A stretch of 40,893 nt of DNA from an uncultured Bacteroidota bacterium (GTDB taxonomy: Bacteria; Bacteroidota; Bacteroidia; Bacteroidales; F082), in contig UQNO01000019.1 in NCBI GenBank assembly GCA_900542475.1, positions 1-40,893 on the forward strand, in the 5' to 3' direction. Below are positions 15,338 through 24,883 of this stretch, one piece after another. Positions within the stretch are counted from its first letter, which is position 1, and each line of letters begins with the position of its first letter. Below the pieces are notes generated by a model. That model searched no databases and was not told where the DNA came from. It was given only the letters and a program-made list of their open reading frames with translations. Both the position numbers and the translations under genes were made by a program.

Positions 15338-16548
15338 GATTGCCCTTATTCATAGCGCAGCGTTATCTTCTCGCGAAGAAAAGCCACAACCTTATCAATA
15401 TAGTGACGTGGATTTCCATCGTCAGCGTGGCGGTGGCAGCGTTCGCCATGATTTTCGTGCTCTCCATCTTCAACGGATTCAATGTGGTGATAAGCGACAA
15501 TGTCCACAAGATGTCTGCTGACTTGCAAATCACATCAGTAATAGGAAAGACGGTGAATATCAAAGACTTCCCGTTTGAAGAGATAAAAAAAATCAAAAAT
15601 GTGGAGCTTGTTTTGCCAACCATTACCGAAGACGCGCTTTTCAGGAACGGCGACAAGCAGCAGATAGGACAGATAAAAGGAGTTCCCGCCGAGTTCCATG
15701 ATGTTGAGCGAATCAACAAATCAATAGTGAAATCAAGGCGTTTCAGCAGCGATGACGATGTCTGTTTCGCTGTTCCCGGTGTCGGAATGGCATATTATCT
15801 CGGCATCAATCCGAACAACCCGTTCACTACGATTCATGTTTATGTGCCACGTCGAGGCAAAGCCTCGTCATTCAACCTCGAAAGTAGTTTTAACACGGGA
15901 CAACTGTTTGTTAATCAATCATTTGTAACAAACCAAGACATGGACGACAAGGTAGTGCTCGCACCTTATGAATGGCTATCTGAACTCATTGGCTATGAAG
16001 GTGCGGCCTCAGCTGTGGAGATTTTTATCAACCAGTCGTCTAATCCAACAAAAATTAAAAAAGAAATAAAAAATCTCCTCGGCCCCGCCTACAACGTTTT
16101 CGACCAATATGAGCAGCAATCGACGCTTTATAAGATGATGAAATCGGAGAAACTCGCTGTGTATCTGATACTTGTATTCATCTTGGTGATGGCGACCTTC
16201 AATGTCGTCGGCTCGCTCAGCATGCTCATCATCGAAAAGAAAAAGGACACGTCCACGCTCCGAGCCCTGGGCGGCGACAACGCCTTGATACGCAGCATCT
16301 TCTTGAACGAAGGCACCATTATCTCCGTCGTAGGCGGCATCATCGGGCTCATCATCGGGATTATTGCTGTTTTGCTTCAACAGTATGTGGGCATCATCCG
16401 TCTCGGCGACGGCAGCGGCAGCTATATCGTCGAGTATTATCCCGTCGCGCTGCAATTGCAAGATGTTTTAATCGTGCTCGCCACCATCGCGATTATCGGT
16501 GGAATTGCTGCGTTCGGCACGGTGAGGGTTTCCTTGAAAAAATCTTAA
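15334..16548 (+). CDS. LolC/LolE-like ABC transporter permease
   Basis: A 404-residue inner-membrane protein has the LolC/E-type FtsX permease architecture. One N-terminal membrane helix (about 20-45) is followed by a periplasmic MacB-like domain (about 50-250) and three C-terminal helices (YLILVFILVMATFNVVGSL; GTIISVVGGIIGLIIGIIAV; VLIVLATIAIIGGIAAFG). The start is a TTG overlapping the rbfA stop; MRLPLFIAQRYLLAKKSHN is the standard N-terminus. Lol permeases release outer-membrane lipoproteins from the inner membrane. The ATPase is not in the window, so an exact Lol role is inferred. Confidence 0.88.
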   Translation: MRLPLFIAQRYLLAKKSHNLINIVTWISIVSVAVAAFAMIFVLSIFNGFNVVISDNVHKMSADLQITSVIGKTVNIKDFPFEEIKKIKNVELVLPTITEDALFRNGDKQQIGQIKGVPAEFHDVERINKSIVKSRRFSSDDDVCFAVPGVGMAYYLGINPNNPFTTIHVYVPRRGKASSFNLESSFNTGQLFVNQSFVTNQDMDDKVVLAPYEWLSELIGYEGAASAVEIFINQSSNPTKIKKEIKNLLGPAYNVFDQYEQQSTLYKMMKSEKLAVYLILVFILVMATFNVVGSLSMLIIEKKKDTSTLRALGGDNALIRSIFLNEGTIISVVGGIIGLIIGIIAVLLQQYVGIIRLGDGSGSYIVEYYPVALQLQDVLIVLATIAIIGGIAAFGTVRVSLKKS

Positions 16549-16556
16549 CGACGACG

Positions 16557-17065
16557 CTATTTCCCGCTTTTTATTCTATTGCATTTTTTGCATAGCATCT
16601 GGCAATTTTCGGCAATTGTCCTACCTCCAAGATGCCATGGGGTGATATGGTCCGCTTCCATCTGACTCGGTTCAAAATGATGCCCGCAACCGGGGCAGAC
16701 GCCGAGCTGGCGCTCGTATGCCGACAGCTTTTGGGCAGAGGTGAACGCCCTGATTGATAAAAACTTCTCTTCCCCGGTGAGAATATAGGGATATACGCCG
16801 GTTTTCTTTGTGACATCGTCGTCAAGAACGAGACGTTTTACTTTGTTGTCAATATTTTGATAATCAAATACTTGGTCTTTATATTGCTTGTAAAGAACAC
16901 CCCAATCGACACCTTTCATTATCTTTTTTCGTTCTTTTGTTGGACGAAAAGAGGTTTCAATCCATGTTATAACCGATTGAAAAAACTGCCACAGAGGAGC
17001 CGCACTTGCATCGTGCTGATGGTACGCTGCTGTCCGTCGATTATCTCATAAGTTCCGTTTCGCGC
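16557..17065 (-). pseudogene. Remnant of a DUF262/HNH restriction endonuclease
   Basis: Two pieces of one gene survive. From 17065 to about 17020 the minus strand encodes ARNGTYEIIDGQQRTIST, the DUF262 nucleotide-binding signature. From 17012 to 16557, in another frame, it encodes DASAAPLWQFFQSVITWIET through GVDWGVLYKQYKD and TGVYPYILTGEE to the HNH nuclease (CPGCGHHFEPSQMEADHITP, then LGGRTIAENCQMLCKKCNR). The missing DUF262 middle would be several hundred residues. Intact relatives resemble GmrSD-type modification-dependent enzymes. A shorter frame starting at 16919 still encodes a complete HNH domain, which could be expressed. Confidence 0.75.
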
Positions 17066-17074
17066 TGTTTCTCG

Positions 17075-17836
17075 TTATAGAGATGTTTTATCCACATTTA
17101 TAGCATCATAATTGTCATAATGAGGATATTCCGCAGGAGTATATTTTTTAAACAATATCAAATCCTCGTGTCTTTTTTGGATTTCAAGATTTGTAAACCA
17201 ATTAACACTGGAAACACGAATCATACCTTCTCTATGGTCACCTGCTGTAGCGACATCTTCATATTTGCTATAGAAATGTCCGGCTCCACCTTTAAAACCA
17301 TAGCCTAACCATATCTTATTGTCTCGTATCAATGGGAAAAAGTCTTTATTAGTAATTGCATTTTGATTGCCAATTATAACAAACTTCTTGTCATATTTAA
17401 TAAGCTGTGCAACATATTCCCTGAATAGTGAAAACGGAGGATTCGTCACAACAATATCGGCTTCTTTTAATAATTCCACACATTCGGGTGAACGAAAATC
17501 GCCGTCTCCTTTCAGATAATGAATGCCAATTTCTTCTGGATCAGGAACTCTATTCCCATTTTTATCTCCCAAATATTCCAACCATATTGCTCTTTCACTA
17601 TCATTTTGCGAAAACAAATCTCGATTCTGGTTTTTATAACAAGTAGTAATTAGTTTTTTCAATCCTAATTGCTCAAAATTATAGCTAAAATAATGAAAGA
17701 AGTTACTTATTCGTGGGTCATCGCAATTACAAAGAACTGTTTTATCTTTAAAATGTTGCCTGTAATGTTTCAACTCGTTTTCTATATCAACAAGTTGTGT
17801 ATAAAGGTATGAGCATTGCTTACATTCCTTGGGCAA
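17075..17836 (-). pseudogene. Truncated EcoRI-family adenine-specific DNA methyltransferase
   Basis: The 253-residue frame matches the EcoRI-type N6-adenine methylase family: YTQLVDIENELKHYRQHF, CNCDDPRISNFFHYFSYNFE, the catalytic VVTNPPFSLFREY and PHYDNYDAINVDKT. It stops immediately after NVDKT, where relatives continue for roughly 100 residues. The downstream bases in the same frame, past the stop, already read as the DUF262 nuclease, so one deletion removed the methylase end and nuclease start. The N-terminus is also weak: only a TTG start is available and the usual leading KNDEFYTQL is altered. Probably inactive, though NPPF is intact. Confidence 0.75.
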
Positions 17837-18200
17837 AGGTTTGTCCGTTTACGGCTTAACCTTCACTTATTATTTCTGTGTTTTATTTCCGATGAGTTTG
17901 GTGGGCTTCGGCAAACGCGAAATAATAGCTAATGCTTAATTTTAATATTTTATTTTGTTTTACTTACTGCTTCTTTGTTGTTTTTTTAACTGTTAGCGAT
18001 GCAAAATTAGTGGTTTTTTCGAATAAAACAAAATATTTTTGAAAAAACGACGACATTGCGGCTTCGCCGCCGCTCAAGTCATCACATAACTTAACAATTA
18101 AATCTATGCTTTGTATCCTTTCTTCCTGGAATTACCGGACAGCAATGAAACTCAATGTGACTCATGTCGTGGTCATGGGAAATATTTCGGTTGCAAGTTT
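17837..18200. other. Intergenic stretch, AT-rich
   Basis: This 364-base gap holds the promoter-like pair at 18002-18032 for the methylase remnant and a GC-rich patch near 18050-18075 (gcggcttcgccgcc). A 24-codon Cys/His-rich minus-strand frame lies at 18091-18165. I see no RNA gene and no mobile element. Confidence 0.6.
18002..18032 (-). promoter_or_regulatory. Consensus promoter upstream of the methylase remnant
   Basis: The minus strand has TTTG (18032 to 18029), 19 bases, then TAATTTTG (18009 to 18002). Both boxes match the Bacteroidota consensus exactly. It lies about 165 bases before the methylase frame, which suggests the decayed locus may still be transcribed. Confidence 0.65.
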
Positions 18201-19214
18201 CTAATTGTCGATTTGGTTTAAAAACCGCGTCACTTCTTTGTCGTTCAGCATTCTGAAATCTCCCGTTTTCACAATTTTACCGTCTTCGACAAAAACGTAT
18301 AAAGGAAATTTTCCGAAAGTGACGCTCATCATTTTCGACGCTGCAATCTTCCAATGCTCATAGTCTAAAGTCTGGGTGTGCCTGATGAAATTGCTCACTG
18401 CCATGTCGCTGCCTCCAAGCACGAATTTCACTTTTTCGTGAGAAACGTCGTGCTTATCGAGCATCAAGCGGAGTTTCTCGGCTCCCACGCGGCAGTAGCC
18501 GCATCCCGCAAGCGCATAATTGATGATGTATCGTCCCTCGTTCACGCACATCAGCCGTGTCTCATGGACGAAAACCATGGTGTCGCCGGCCTTCTCCGGC
18601 AGAACATTCAGAAAATCTGTGTACGTCGAATCTCTCAAACTCTCGTAAAAAACGATGGTGTTGATATTTTCCTTGTCAGAATAAATCTTGTTGTAAATCG
18701 CATCCATCGGCACCATGACGAAAGGAATCGCTATCGAAACCGACACTATAATCCCGAAAATCCATTTGATAGTCTTGGGTTTTGATAAAATCTTTGTCTT
18801 GAAACGCATTTCTTTTCTGATGACAAAAAGCGACGCCAGCACTATGATGTTCTTGATTATCGACTGCCAGGGGTCAAGTTCTATCAGACTTCCGAAACAA
18901 TGACAGTTGCTGTCGTTTCTGAAAATGCCCGCATAAACCAAAAACAGGGTGAACCCCGCCATCATCAGCAGGGTGAGTAACCAGATTTGTTTGTGGCAAA
19001 TATTGAAAATCAAGCTTAGTCCAATGAATAACTCTATGGAAATCAGCAGTCTGGACAAGAATGTGGTCGTTACGAAATCAACAATATTGAAACTGTAGAT
19101 ATAAACTTCAAAATTATCTATTGATAACAGTTTCAATACGGCTGTGACGATGAAAAAAGCACCGAGCGACAGCCGTATTATATGTTTTATAATGTCAAAG
19201 ATATTATTTAACAT
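18201..19214 (-). CDS. MauE/DoxX-like membrane protein fused to a thioredoxin-like domain
   Basis: A 337-residue inner-membrane protein. The N-terminal half has four to five membrane helices (about residues 10-160) and NDSNCHCFGSLIE, the CHCFG-type motif of MauE-like proteins. A further helix (KWIFGIIVSVSIAIPFVMVP) leads into a periplasmic thioredoxin-like domain with a CGYC motif in LAGCGYCRVGAEKL, and FGKFPLYVFVEDGKIVKTGD fits the fold's cis-Pro region. The likely role is electron transfer to, or disulfide handling of, extracytoplasmic proteins. Its start overlaps the upstream AsmA-family stop by 11 bases, implying coupling. Substrate unknown. Confidence 0.8.
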   Translation of the reverse strand: MLNNIFDIIKHIIRLSLGAFFIVTAVLKLLSIDNFEVYIYSFNIVDFVTTTFLSRLLISIELFIGLSLIFNICHKQIWLLTLLMMAGFTLFLVYAGIFRNDSNCHCFGSLIELDPWQSIIKNIIVLASLFVIRKEMRFKTKILSKPKTIKWIFGIIVSVSIAIPFVMVPMDAIYNKIYSDKENINTIVFYESLRDSTYTDFLNVLPEKAGDTMVFVHETRLMCVNEGRYIINYALAGCGYCRVGAEKLRLMLDKHDVSHEKVKFVLGGSDMAVSNFIRHTQTLDYEHWKIAASKMMSVTFGKFPLYVFVEDGKIVKTGDFRMLNDKEVTRFLNQIDN

Positions 19215-22200
19215 TGTCTTTCAAAGAGTTGGAGATAATCTTCTTGATTTCGGCGATTTTCTCTTCTTTGTAGTCGCGTTTTTCTGGTTTGAACAGGTTT
19301 TTATGTCGGCTTCTTCTGACTTTGAACTTCATGTTATCGAAGTCGGGTCCTTTTATTTCTACACCCAATCTGTTGAGAATTGGGGGGTTAAGTACCGCGA
19401 TGTTGTAGTCGTAGCTCATGTCGAGATTGTGCCGTCCGTACAGCATGGCGGAATACTTGTCCATGGAGACGGCGAAAGGATAGACGTCGATTTCGTTTTT
19501 AAACACTGTGAACTGCACGTCGAGGCTGTCGATTTTATTGTCGGTTTTCTTGCTGAACAGCAACAGTCGTTTTATTTTATCAAATGTCTCGCTGTCGAGA
19601 ACCACGAGGTCTTGTCCTTCTATGCTGCATGCCGCTTTCAGTGTCGAGTATTTCAACGAATAGTCGGATTTCAGGTTTGTCTCTGCCGCGAAATGGAACT
19701 CGGCCTTGCCTGCGAATGATTTCAGCATAGGCACGATGGTGTCGAGGTCGGGAATCATGCGAATCATCTCGGCGATGTCGATGTTGAGCAGATGGAAGTC
19801 GAAGCCGGCATAGAGGTGGTTTTTGCGTTTCGATTTATACAAAGCTGTGAGTCGCATCTCTGCCGCGTCGCTGGTGAAACCCATCTCTTGCAGGACGAGG
19901 ACTCCGTCTTTGACGGTGATGTCGCCGCCTATGTTACGAATGTTCATGTCTCCGGCAACGGCGTTGTCTATCTTGGTGTGCAGTATGAAATCAACGCCGT
20001 AGGGCACCATGAACGGATTATCTTCCGTCTCGTCAGCGTTGCCGCCCTCTGCCGCGCTCTCTTGTGTGCTCTCGTCACCGCCCATTCCGTTGAAGATGTC
20101 CATAATCTGGTTCACATCGGTATAACTGGAGGTGAAATTAAATTCGCCTTTGAGCAGCTCGTCGTTCTTGAGATGCTCGTAGAGGTTGGTAAGAACCCCC
20201 TCCAGCTCAAAGTCGGAATTGCCAAGTTGTATCCTGCTGTTGCCTACCTTAAGTCCTTCGTCGTCATAGCTTATGTCTATTGTCGGAATGAACACCTGTT
20301 CGCCAAGGTCTTTCATGGCAAAGACAGCATTGCTCAAGTCAATGTCGAGATTTGGATTCCATTGCAGCAGCATGTCGTTTTCGGTCTCGTCGTAATCGGC
20401 GACAGCGTCGAGCGACAGCGTCTCTGTCGCGAAAAACATCTCGTCGCTCATGGCGAAGACGAGCGAGTCGCTGCTATATACCGCTGCATACGATGTCTTG
20501 CCGTCGTTGGCTGAAGGAAGCATGAAGACACTGCCTAACGCATTGTTGGAGTGCAAAACAATGTCTTCATACGCTATGTCAAGATTGCTGAAGTCGAAGT
20601 CGGCGATGGCTGATATGATGGCGGCGCTGTCGAGGATATTTGATACCTGCGCATTGATGCTGAAGTCGTTGAGCGCGGCTGTCATCATGTTGGTGATGCC
20701 TGCGTTGATGTCGGTGCCGCTGAGCTTGACATAGGCTATGCCGTCGCGCAGCGAGTTGGAGGTGGGGTTGGGCGATACGAAGTCAATTTTCAAATCAGAA
20801 GACTTGAGATTTATCGTGTCGGCATATTGTATGTCCACTCCCTTGCACTTTATTTTGCCGTTGAGTTTGGTGTTCATCAGGTCGAGTTCGCTGAACTGGT
20901 CAACACTGCCTTTCATGTTGATGTCGGCGATGATGGCACCATGTGCGATAAGTTCTTCGGGCATGAACGACTTCACATCGTCGAAATCCACGTCCGCCTT
21001 GATGCTTAAGTTACAAAACATTTTGTCGAGTGCGTCTTTGACAGTGCCGTTTGCCGCCAGAATAGTGTTGTTCATCTTGAGTCTCAATGCGTTGATAGTC
21101 ACATCCGACTTGCCGTTGAGGTCGAGGCGTGTGCGAAGAGAGGTGTTCACGCTCGTGAGCGGGAAAGGCAGCTCTTCCGGCATCTCAAAATAACCGTCGG
21201 TGAGGGTCACATCGGCGTTGACTACAGGCATTTTATTCTCGCTGTAGGTGCCTTCCACGTGCGATTCAAGAATCAGCTTGCCGTTGATTTTGATGTTGCC
21301 GAGCAGGTCTTTTCTTAACTTTTCCGGAATCAGACAAATCAAGTCGTTGATAAGCATCGCATTGGTGTTAATGTCCATATTGAGCGAGATGTCGTCTTTT
21401 ATCGTGGTTTCGCCAATAAACTCAATCTTGATGTCGTTGAGTTTCATCTCGGATTGAGCAAACTTGGCGTGACTTCGGTTCAGGTCGAGTTCGAGAGGTA
21501 TGTTAAGACAGATGTCGGCGTTGTCGGCGTAGGTGTCGTCGTCTATAGTGGCAGACAGGCTGTTGGCTTTGAGATTGACGTTTCCCTTGACATATTCGTA
21601 GTTGTTGATGTCGCCGTTATATTTCACGTTGAGACCGTTGAGGCTTGCCATGATATTGTCGTCGCCTGTCATGAGCAGCGACAGGGTGCCGGTGCCTATG
21701 CTGACATTGGCGTTGATGTCGTCGCCAATCATTTTGACGGTGCCGTCAAGAGAGATGTTTTTTATTGCGGCATCTATATTGGCGGTGTCGTTGTTGACTA
21801 TCGCTCTTACTTCGTTTACAGTCACGTTGATGTCGCCCGCGATGAACTCGTCTTTCACCGTACCTTTGGCTTTCATGCCTACTCCGTTGATATTGGCGAT
21901 GGTGTTTGCCGCCAAGTCGGTGTATCTGATATTGATATTGTTGAGTTTCAGTTTGTTCAGGTCGATAGAGTAGAGGTTGTTGTTGTCATTCGTCTCGTTG
22001 TTGTCCGCCTCGCTCGGCTTCGCCTCGCTCGGCGGGAAGATGTCGAAATTGTTGTTTCCCTCGGTGTCGAAGAAAGCGTTTATGACACCGCCGTTGAGGT
22101 AACAGCTGTTCACCACTATTTCGTCGCTGAACAGGATTTTTTTCAGATTCACCGACACTATGCACTCGTCAATGGCGGCGAGAGTGTCGGTTGTCCAGCC

Positions 22201-22446
22201 TTTCGTCGAGTTGACAAGCACAATGTCGTCGATTTCAAGCCCCACGTCGGGGAATGTCTTGAACAAGGTGAGGTCAACCTTGCCGATATTGTAATCGCAT
22301 GTAATGAAATCCGCCGCGTATTTGTTGACTAACGATGTCAGGCGTTTAGGATTCAGCGCCATATAAAGGGCTATAACTGCTGCGACGATGACCGCGCCGA
22401 CTATAGAGGCGAGGCTAATCCATGTTACCTTGTATGCTTTTTTCAT
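19204..22446 (-). CDS. AsmA-family protein
   Basis: A 1080-residue protein has one N-terminal membrane helix (about 8-32: VTWISLASIVGAVIVAAVIALY) and the AsmA-type opening LNPKRLTSLVNKYAADFI, then long repetitive beta-rich sequence with an AsmA-like C-terminal region (about 850-1040). AsmA and TamB-like proteins span the periplasm and are implicated in lipid transport and outer-membrane assembly. Asp/Asn-rich segments (ADNNETNDNNN near 150; ESAAEGGNADETEDN near 800) are probably flexible linkers. It ends in a basic tail. It is followed by the overlapping MauE-like gene. Confidence 0.85.
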   Translation of the reverse strand: MKKAYKVTWISLASIVGAVIVAAVIALYMALNPKRLTSLVNKYAADFITCDYNIGKVDLTLFKTFPDVGLEIDDIVLVNSTKGWTTDTLAAIDECIVSVNLKKILFSDEIVVNSCYLNGGVINAFFDTEGNNNFDIFPPSEAKPSEADNNETNDNNNLYSIDLNKLKLNNINIRYTDLAANTIANINGVGMKAKGTVKDEFIAGDINVTVNEVRAIVNNDTANIDAAIKNISLDGTVKMIGDDINANVSIGTGTLSLLMTGDDNIMASLNGLNVKYNGDINNYEYVKGNVNLKANSLSATIDDDTYADNADICLNIPLELDLNRSHAKFAQSEMKLNDIKIEFIGETTIKDDISLNMDINTNAMLINDLICLIPEKLRKDLLGNIKINGKLILESHVEGTYSENKMPVVNADVTLTDGYFEMPEELPFPLTSVNTSLRTRLDLNGKSDVTINALRLKMNNTILAANGTVKDALDKMFCNLSIKADVDFDDVKSFMPEELIAHGAIIADINMKGSVDQFSELDLMNTKLNGKIKCKGVDIQYADTINLKSSDLKIDFVSPNPTSNSLRDGIAYVKLSGTDINAGITNMMTAALNDFSINAQVSNILDSAAIISAIADFDFSNLDIAYEDIVLHSNNALGSVFMLPSANDGKTSYAAVYSSDSLVFAMSDEMFFATETLSLDAVADYDETENDMLLQWNPNLDIDLSNAVFAMKDLGEQVFIPTIDISYDDEGLKVGNSRIQLGNSDFELEGVLTNLYEHLKNDELLKGEFNFTSSYTDVNQIMDIFNGMGGDESTQESAAEGGNADETEDNPFMVPYGVDFILHTKIDNAVAGDMNIRNIGGDITVKDGVLVLQEMGFTSDAAEMRLTALYKSKRKNHLYAGFDFHLLNIDIAEMIRMIPDLDTIVPMLKSFAGKAEFHFAAETNLKSDYSLKYSTLKAACSIEGQDLVVLDSETFDKIKRLLLFSKKTDNKIDSLDVQFTVFKNEIDVYPFAVSMDKYSAMLYGRHNLDMSYDYNIAVLNPPILNRLGVEIKGPDFDNMKFKVRRSRHKNLFKPEKRDYKEEKIAEIKKIISNSLKDNVK

Positions 22447-22494
22447 AGTGATAGGTGACCGTTAAGCGGTTTTTATTTGATATCCAACTTCAAA

Positions 22495-22881
22495 TTAATT
22501 AACTCTTGTCAATGTGTATTCGGCTCTCCAACCGTTGTTGTCGTATTTCAAGGTTGTTTCATTCAGGATTATGATGTTGCAGTATTGCGATACATCTCCC
22601 TGACCGCCTTGAAAATGAATGAGTTGTGTCATTTTATTTTTATTGTCGATGCTCCAGTCGAAGATGTCGGCTTCGTCTTCCTCGACATCGTCGGCGGGGT
22701 CCCACATCTTGCCGGTGCCGTCGGTGTTGTACACCTCATAATGGCCTCCGTCGGCCGTCTTCCAGCGTCCTACGATAAGTTCGGAATAGTTCTTTTTATC
22801 ATCGTCTTTCTTCGAGCACGACACCACGAACAATGTGGTGAGAAACGCCGCAATCAATAATAAGGTGATACTCTTTTTCAT
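22495..22881 (-). CDS. Lipocalin-like lipoprotein
   Basis: A 128-residue predicted lipoprotein has the signal MKKSITLLLIAAFLTTLFVVSC with the acylated Cys at 22, and then SKKDDDKKN. The mature part begins ELIVGRWKTADGG and has the short beta-strand pattern of the lipocalin-like family common in Bacteroidota. It ends ETTLKYDNNGWRAEYTLTRV. Ligand and role are unknown. It lies 48 bases upstream of the AsmA-family gene on the same strand, and a repeat array begins about 60 bases upstream of it. Confidence 0.8.
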   Translation of the reverse strand: MKKSITLLLIAAFLTTLFVVSCSKKDDDKKNYSELIVGRWKTADGGHYEVYNTDGTGKMWDPADDVEEDEADIFDWSIDNKNKMTQLIHFQGGQGDVSQYCNIIILNETTLKYDNNGWRAEYTLTRVN

Positions 22882-22944
22882 AATATTTTCTTTTTAATCG
22901 TGAATAATTCTTTTTTCGTTTCAATTGCTTGATAATTGTTGTTT

Positions 22945-24505
22945 CGAGCTTGTCTCTATCGTCATTTCGAGCTTGTTTTTCCCGTCATTTCGAGCTTGTC
23001 GAGAAATCTACAGCAACCGGGTGTTCATGGACTTTTGTTTGTCGTAGATTTATTCACCGGAGGTGAATGCTTTCGCTTCGCTCAGGTCTCCACTTCGTTT
23101 CGCTCGAAATGAAGGGATTTCGTTTGTCGTAGATTTCTCCACTCCGCTCCACTTCGTTTCGCTTCGGTCGAAATGACGGATTGAATGATGTCATTTCGAG
23201 CTTGTTTTTCCCGTCATTTCGAGCTTGTCGAGAAATCTACAGCTATCGGGTGTTCATGGACATTTGTTTGTCGTAGATTTATTCACCGGAGGTGAATGCT
23301 TTCGCTTCGCTCAGGTCTCCACTCCGCTCGAAATGAAGGGATTTCGTTTGTCGTAGATTTCTCCACTTCGCTTCATTTCATTCCGCTTCGGTCGAAATGA
23401 CGGATTGAATGATGTCATTTCGAGCTTGTCTCTATCGTCATTTCGAGCCTGTCTCTATCGTCATTTCGAGCTTGTCGAGAAATCTACAGCAACCGGGTAC
23501 TCATGGACATTTGTTAGTCGTAGATTTATTCACCGGAGGTGAATGCTTTCGCTTCGCTCAGGTCTCCACTTCGTTTCGCTTGAAATGAAGAGATTTCGTT
23601 TGTCGTAGATTTATTCACCGGAGGTGAATGCTTTCGCTTCGCTCAGGTCTCCACTTCGCTTCGCTTCGGTCGAAATGACGGATTGAATGATGTCATTTCG
23701 AGCCTGTCTCTATCGTCATTTCGAGCTTGTCGAGAAATCTACAGCTATCGAGTGTTCATGGACATTTGTTTGTCGTAGATTTATTCACCGGAGGTGAATG
23801 CTTTCGCTTCGCTCAGGTCTCCACTTCGCTTCGCTTCGGTCGAAATGACGGATTGAATGATGTCATTTCGAGCCTGTCTCTATCGTCATTTCGAGCTTGT
23901 CGAGAAATCTACAGCTATCGAGTGTTCATGGACATTTGTTTGTCGTAGATTTATTCACCGGAGGTGAATGCTTTCGCTTCGCTCAGGTCTCCACTTCGCT
24001 TCGCTTCGGTCGAAATGACGGATTGAATGATGTCATTTCGAGCCTGTCTCTATCGTCATTTCGAGCTTGTCGAGAAATCTACAGCTATCGAGTGTTCATG
24101 GACATTTGTTAATCGTAGATTTCTCCACTCCGCTCCACTTCGTTTCGCTTCGGTCGAAATGACGGATTGAATGATGTCATTTCGAGCTTGTCGAGAAATC
24201 TACAGCTATCGAGTGTTCATGGACATTTGTTTGTCGTAGATTTATTCACCGGAGGTGAATGCTTTCGCTTCGCTCAGGTCTCCACTTCGTTTCGCTCGAA
24301 ATGAAGGGATTTCGTTTGTCGTAGATTTCTCCACTTCGCTTCGCTTCGGTCGAAATGACGGATTGAATGATGTCATTTCGAGCTTGTTTTTCTCGTCATT
24401 TCGAGCTTGTCGAGAAATCTACAGCAACCGAGTACTCATGGACATTTGTTAATCGTAGATTTCTCCACTTCGCTCCACTTCGTTTCGCTTCGCTCGAAAT
24501 GACGG
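22945..24505. repeat. Composite palindromic repeat array, eight units
   Basis: The arm tcatttcgagcttgtcgaga starts at 22985, 23214, 23461, 23716, 23886, 24056, 24177 and 24396. Each unit runs from it through acagc(t/a)a, a conserved gttcatggac linker and an opposing arm ending tcggtcgaaatgacgg. Many units carry a second module, attcaccggaggtgaat followed by gctttcgcttcgctcag, which is itself a hairpin. Units 23716-23885 and 23886-24055 appear identical over 170 bp, which points to recent tandem duplication. The array ends on the base before the ridA stop codon. Reading frames inside are artefacts. Confidence 0.93.
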
Positions 24506-24883
24506 TTACAACACTGCTATCATCTCGATTTCCACCATCACTTCTTTGGGCAGTGTTCTCACTGCGAAAGCCGCTCTCGCCGGAGGGTCCTGCTTAAAAT
24601 ATTGGCCATACACTGCGTTCATGGCGCCGAAGTTGGCGATGTCGTTGAGGTAGCATGTCGATTTCACCACGTTGTCGAAGGTGCAGCCGGCCTCTTTGAG
24701 GATGGCTTCGAGGTTTTTCATGACTTGTTCTGTCTGCTCGGTGATACCGCCGTCAACCACGTTGCCTGTGGCAGGGTTCACCGGCAGCTGGCCTGAAATA
24801 AACAAGAATCCGTTAGCTGCGATGGCCTGGCTGTATGGACCTATGGCTCCTGGAGCGTTGTTTGTTGCAATTGCTTTTTTCAT
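24506..24883 (-). CDS. ridA: RidA-family enamine/imine deaminase
   Basis: A 125-residue cytoplasmic protein of the RidA/YjgF/UK114 family, which hydrolyses reactive enamine and imine intermediates made by PLP enzymes. Family motifs are APGAIGPYSQAI, FISGQLPVNP, LNDIANFGAMNAVYGQYF and PPARAAFAVRTLP, whose Arg residue is the expected substrate-carboxylate ligand. I start at the ATG at 24883 rather than an upstream TTG. The start overlaps the transglycosylase stop (ATGA), so the two are probably coupled. Confidence 0.95.
   Translation of the reverse strand: MKKAIATNNAPGAIGPYSQAIAANGFLFISGQLPVNPATGNVVDGGITEQTEQVMKNLEAILKEAGCTFDNVVKSTCYLNDIANFGAMNAVYGQYFKQDPPARAAFAVRTLPKEVMVEIEMIAVL

Noticed and set aside
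19792..22332. Long plus-strand frames opposite the AsmA-family gene
   Set aside because: They are antisense shadows produced by the codon bias of the real minus-strand gene, with Val/Asp-rich unnatural composition.
22945..24505. A CRISPR array
   Set aside because: The units are palindromic, long (121-255 bp) and of mixed length. The sequence between arms is itself repeated, so there are no unique spacers, and no cas genes are present.
23727..24597. Several plus-strand reading frames of 65-76 codons in the repeat array
   Set aside because: They are identical or near-identical translations of the repeat (SFRACREI, STSLRFGRND), with no starts or ribosome sites of their own.
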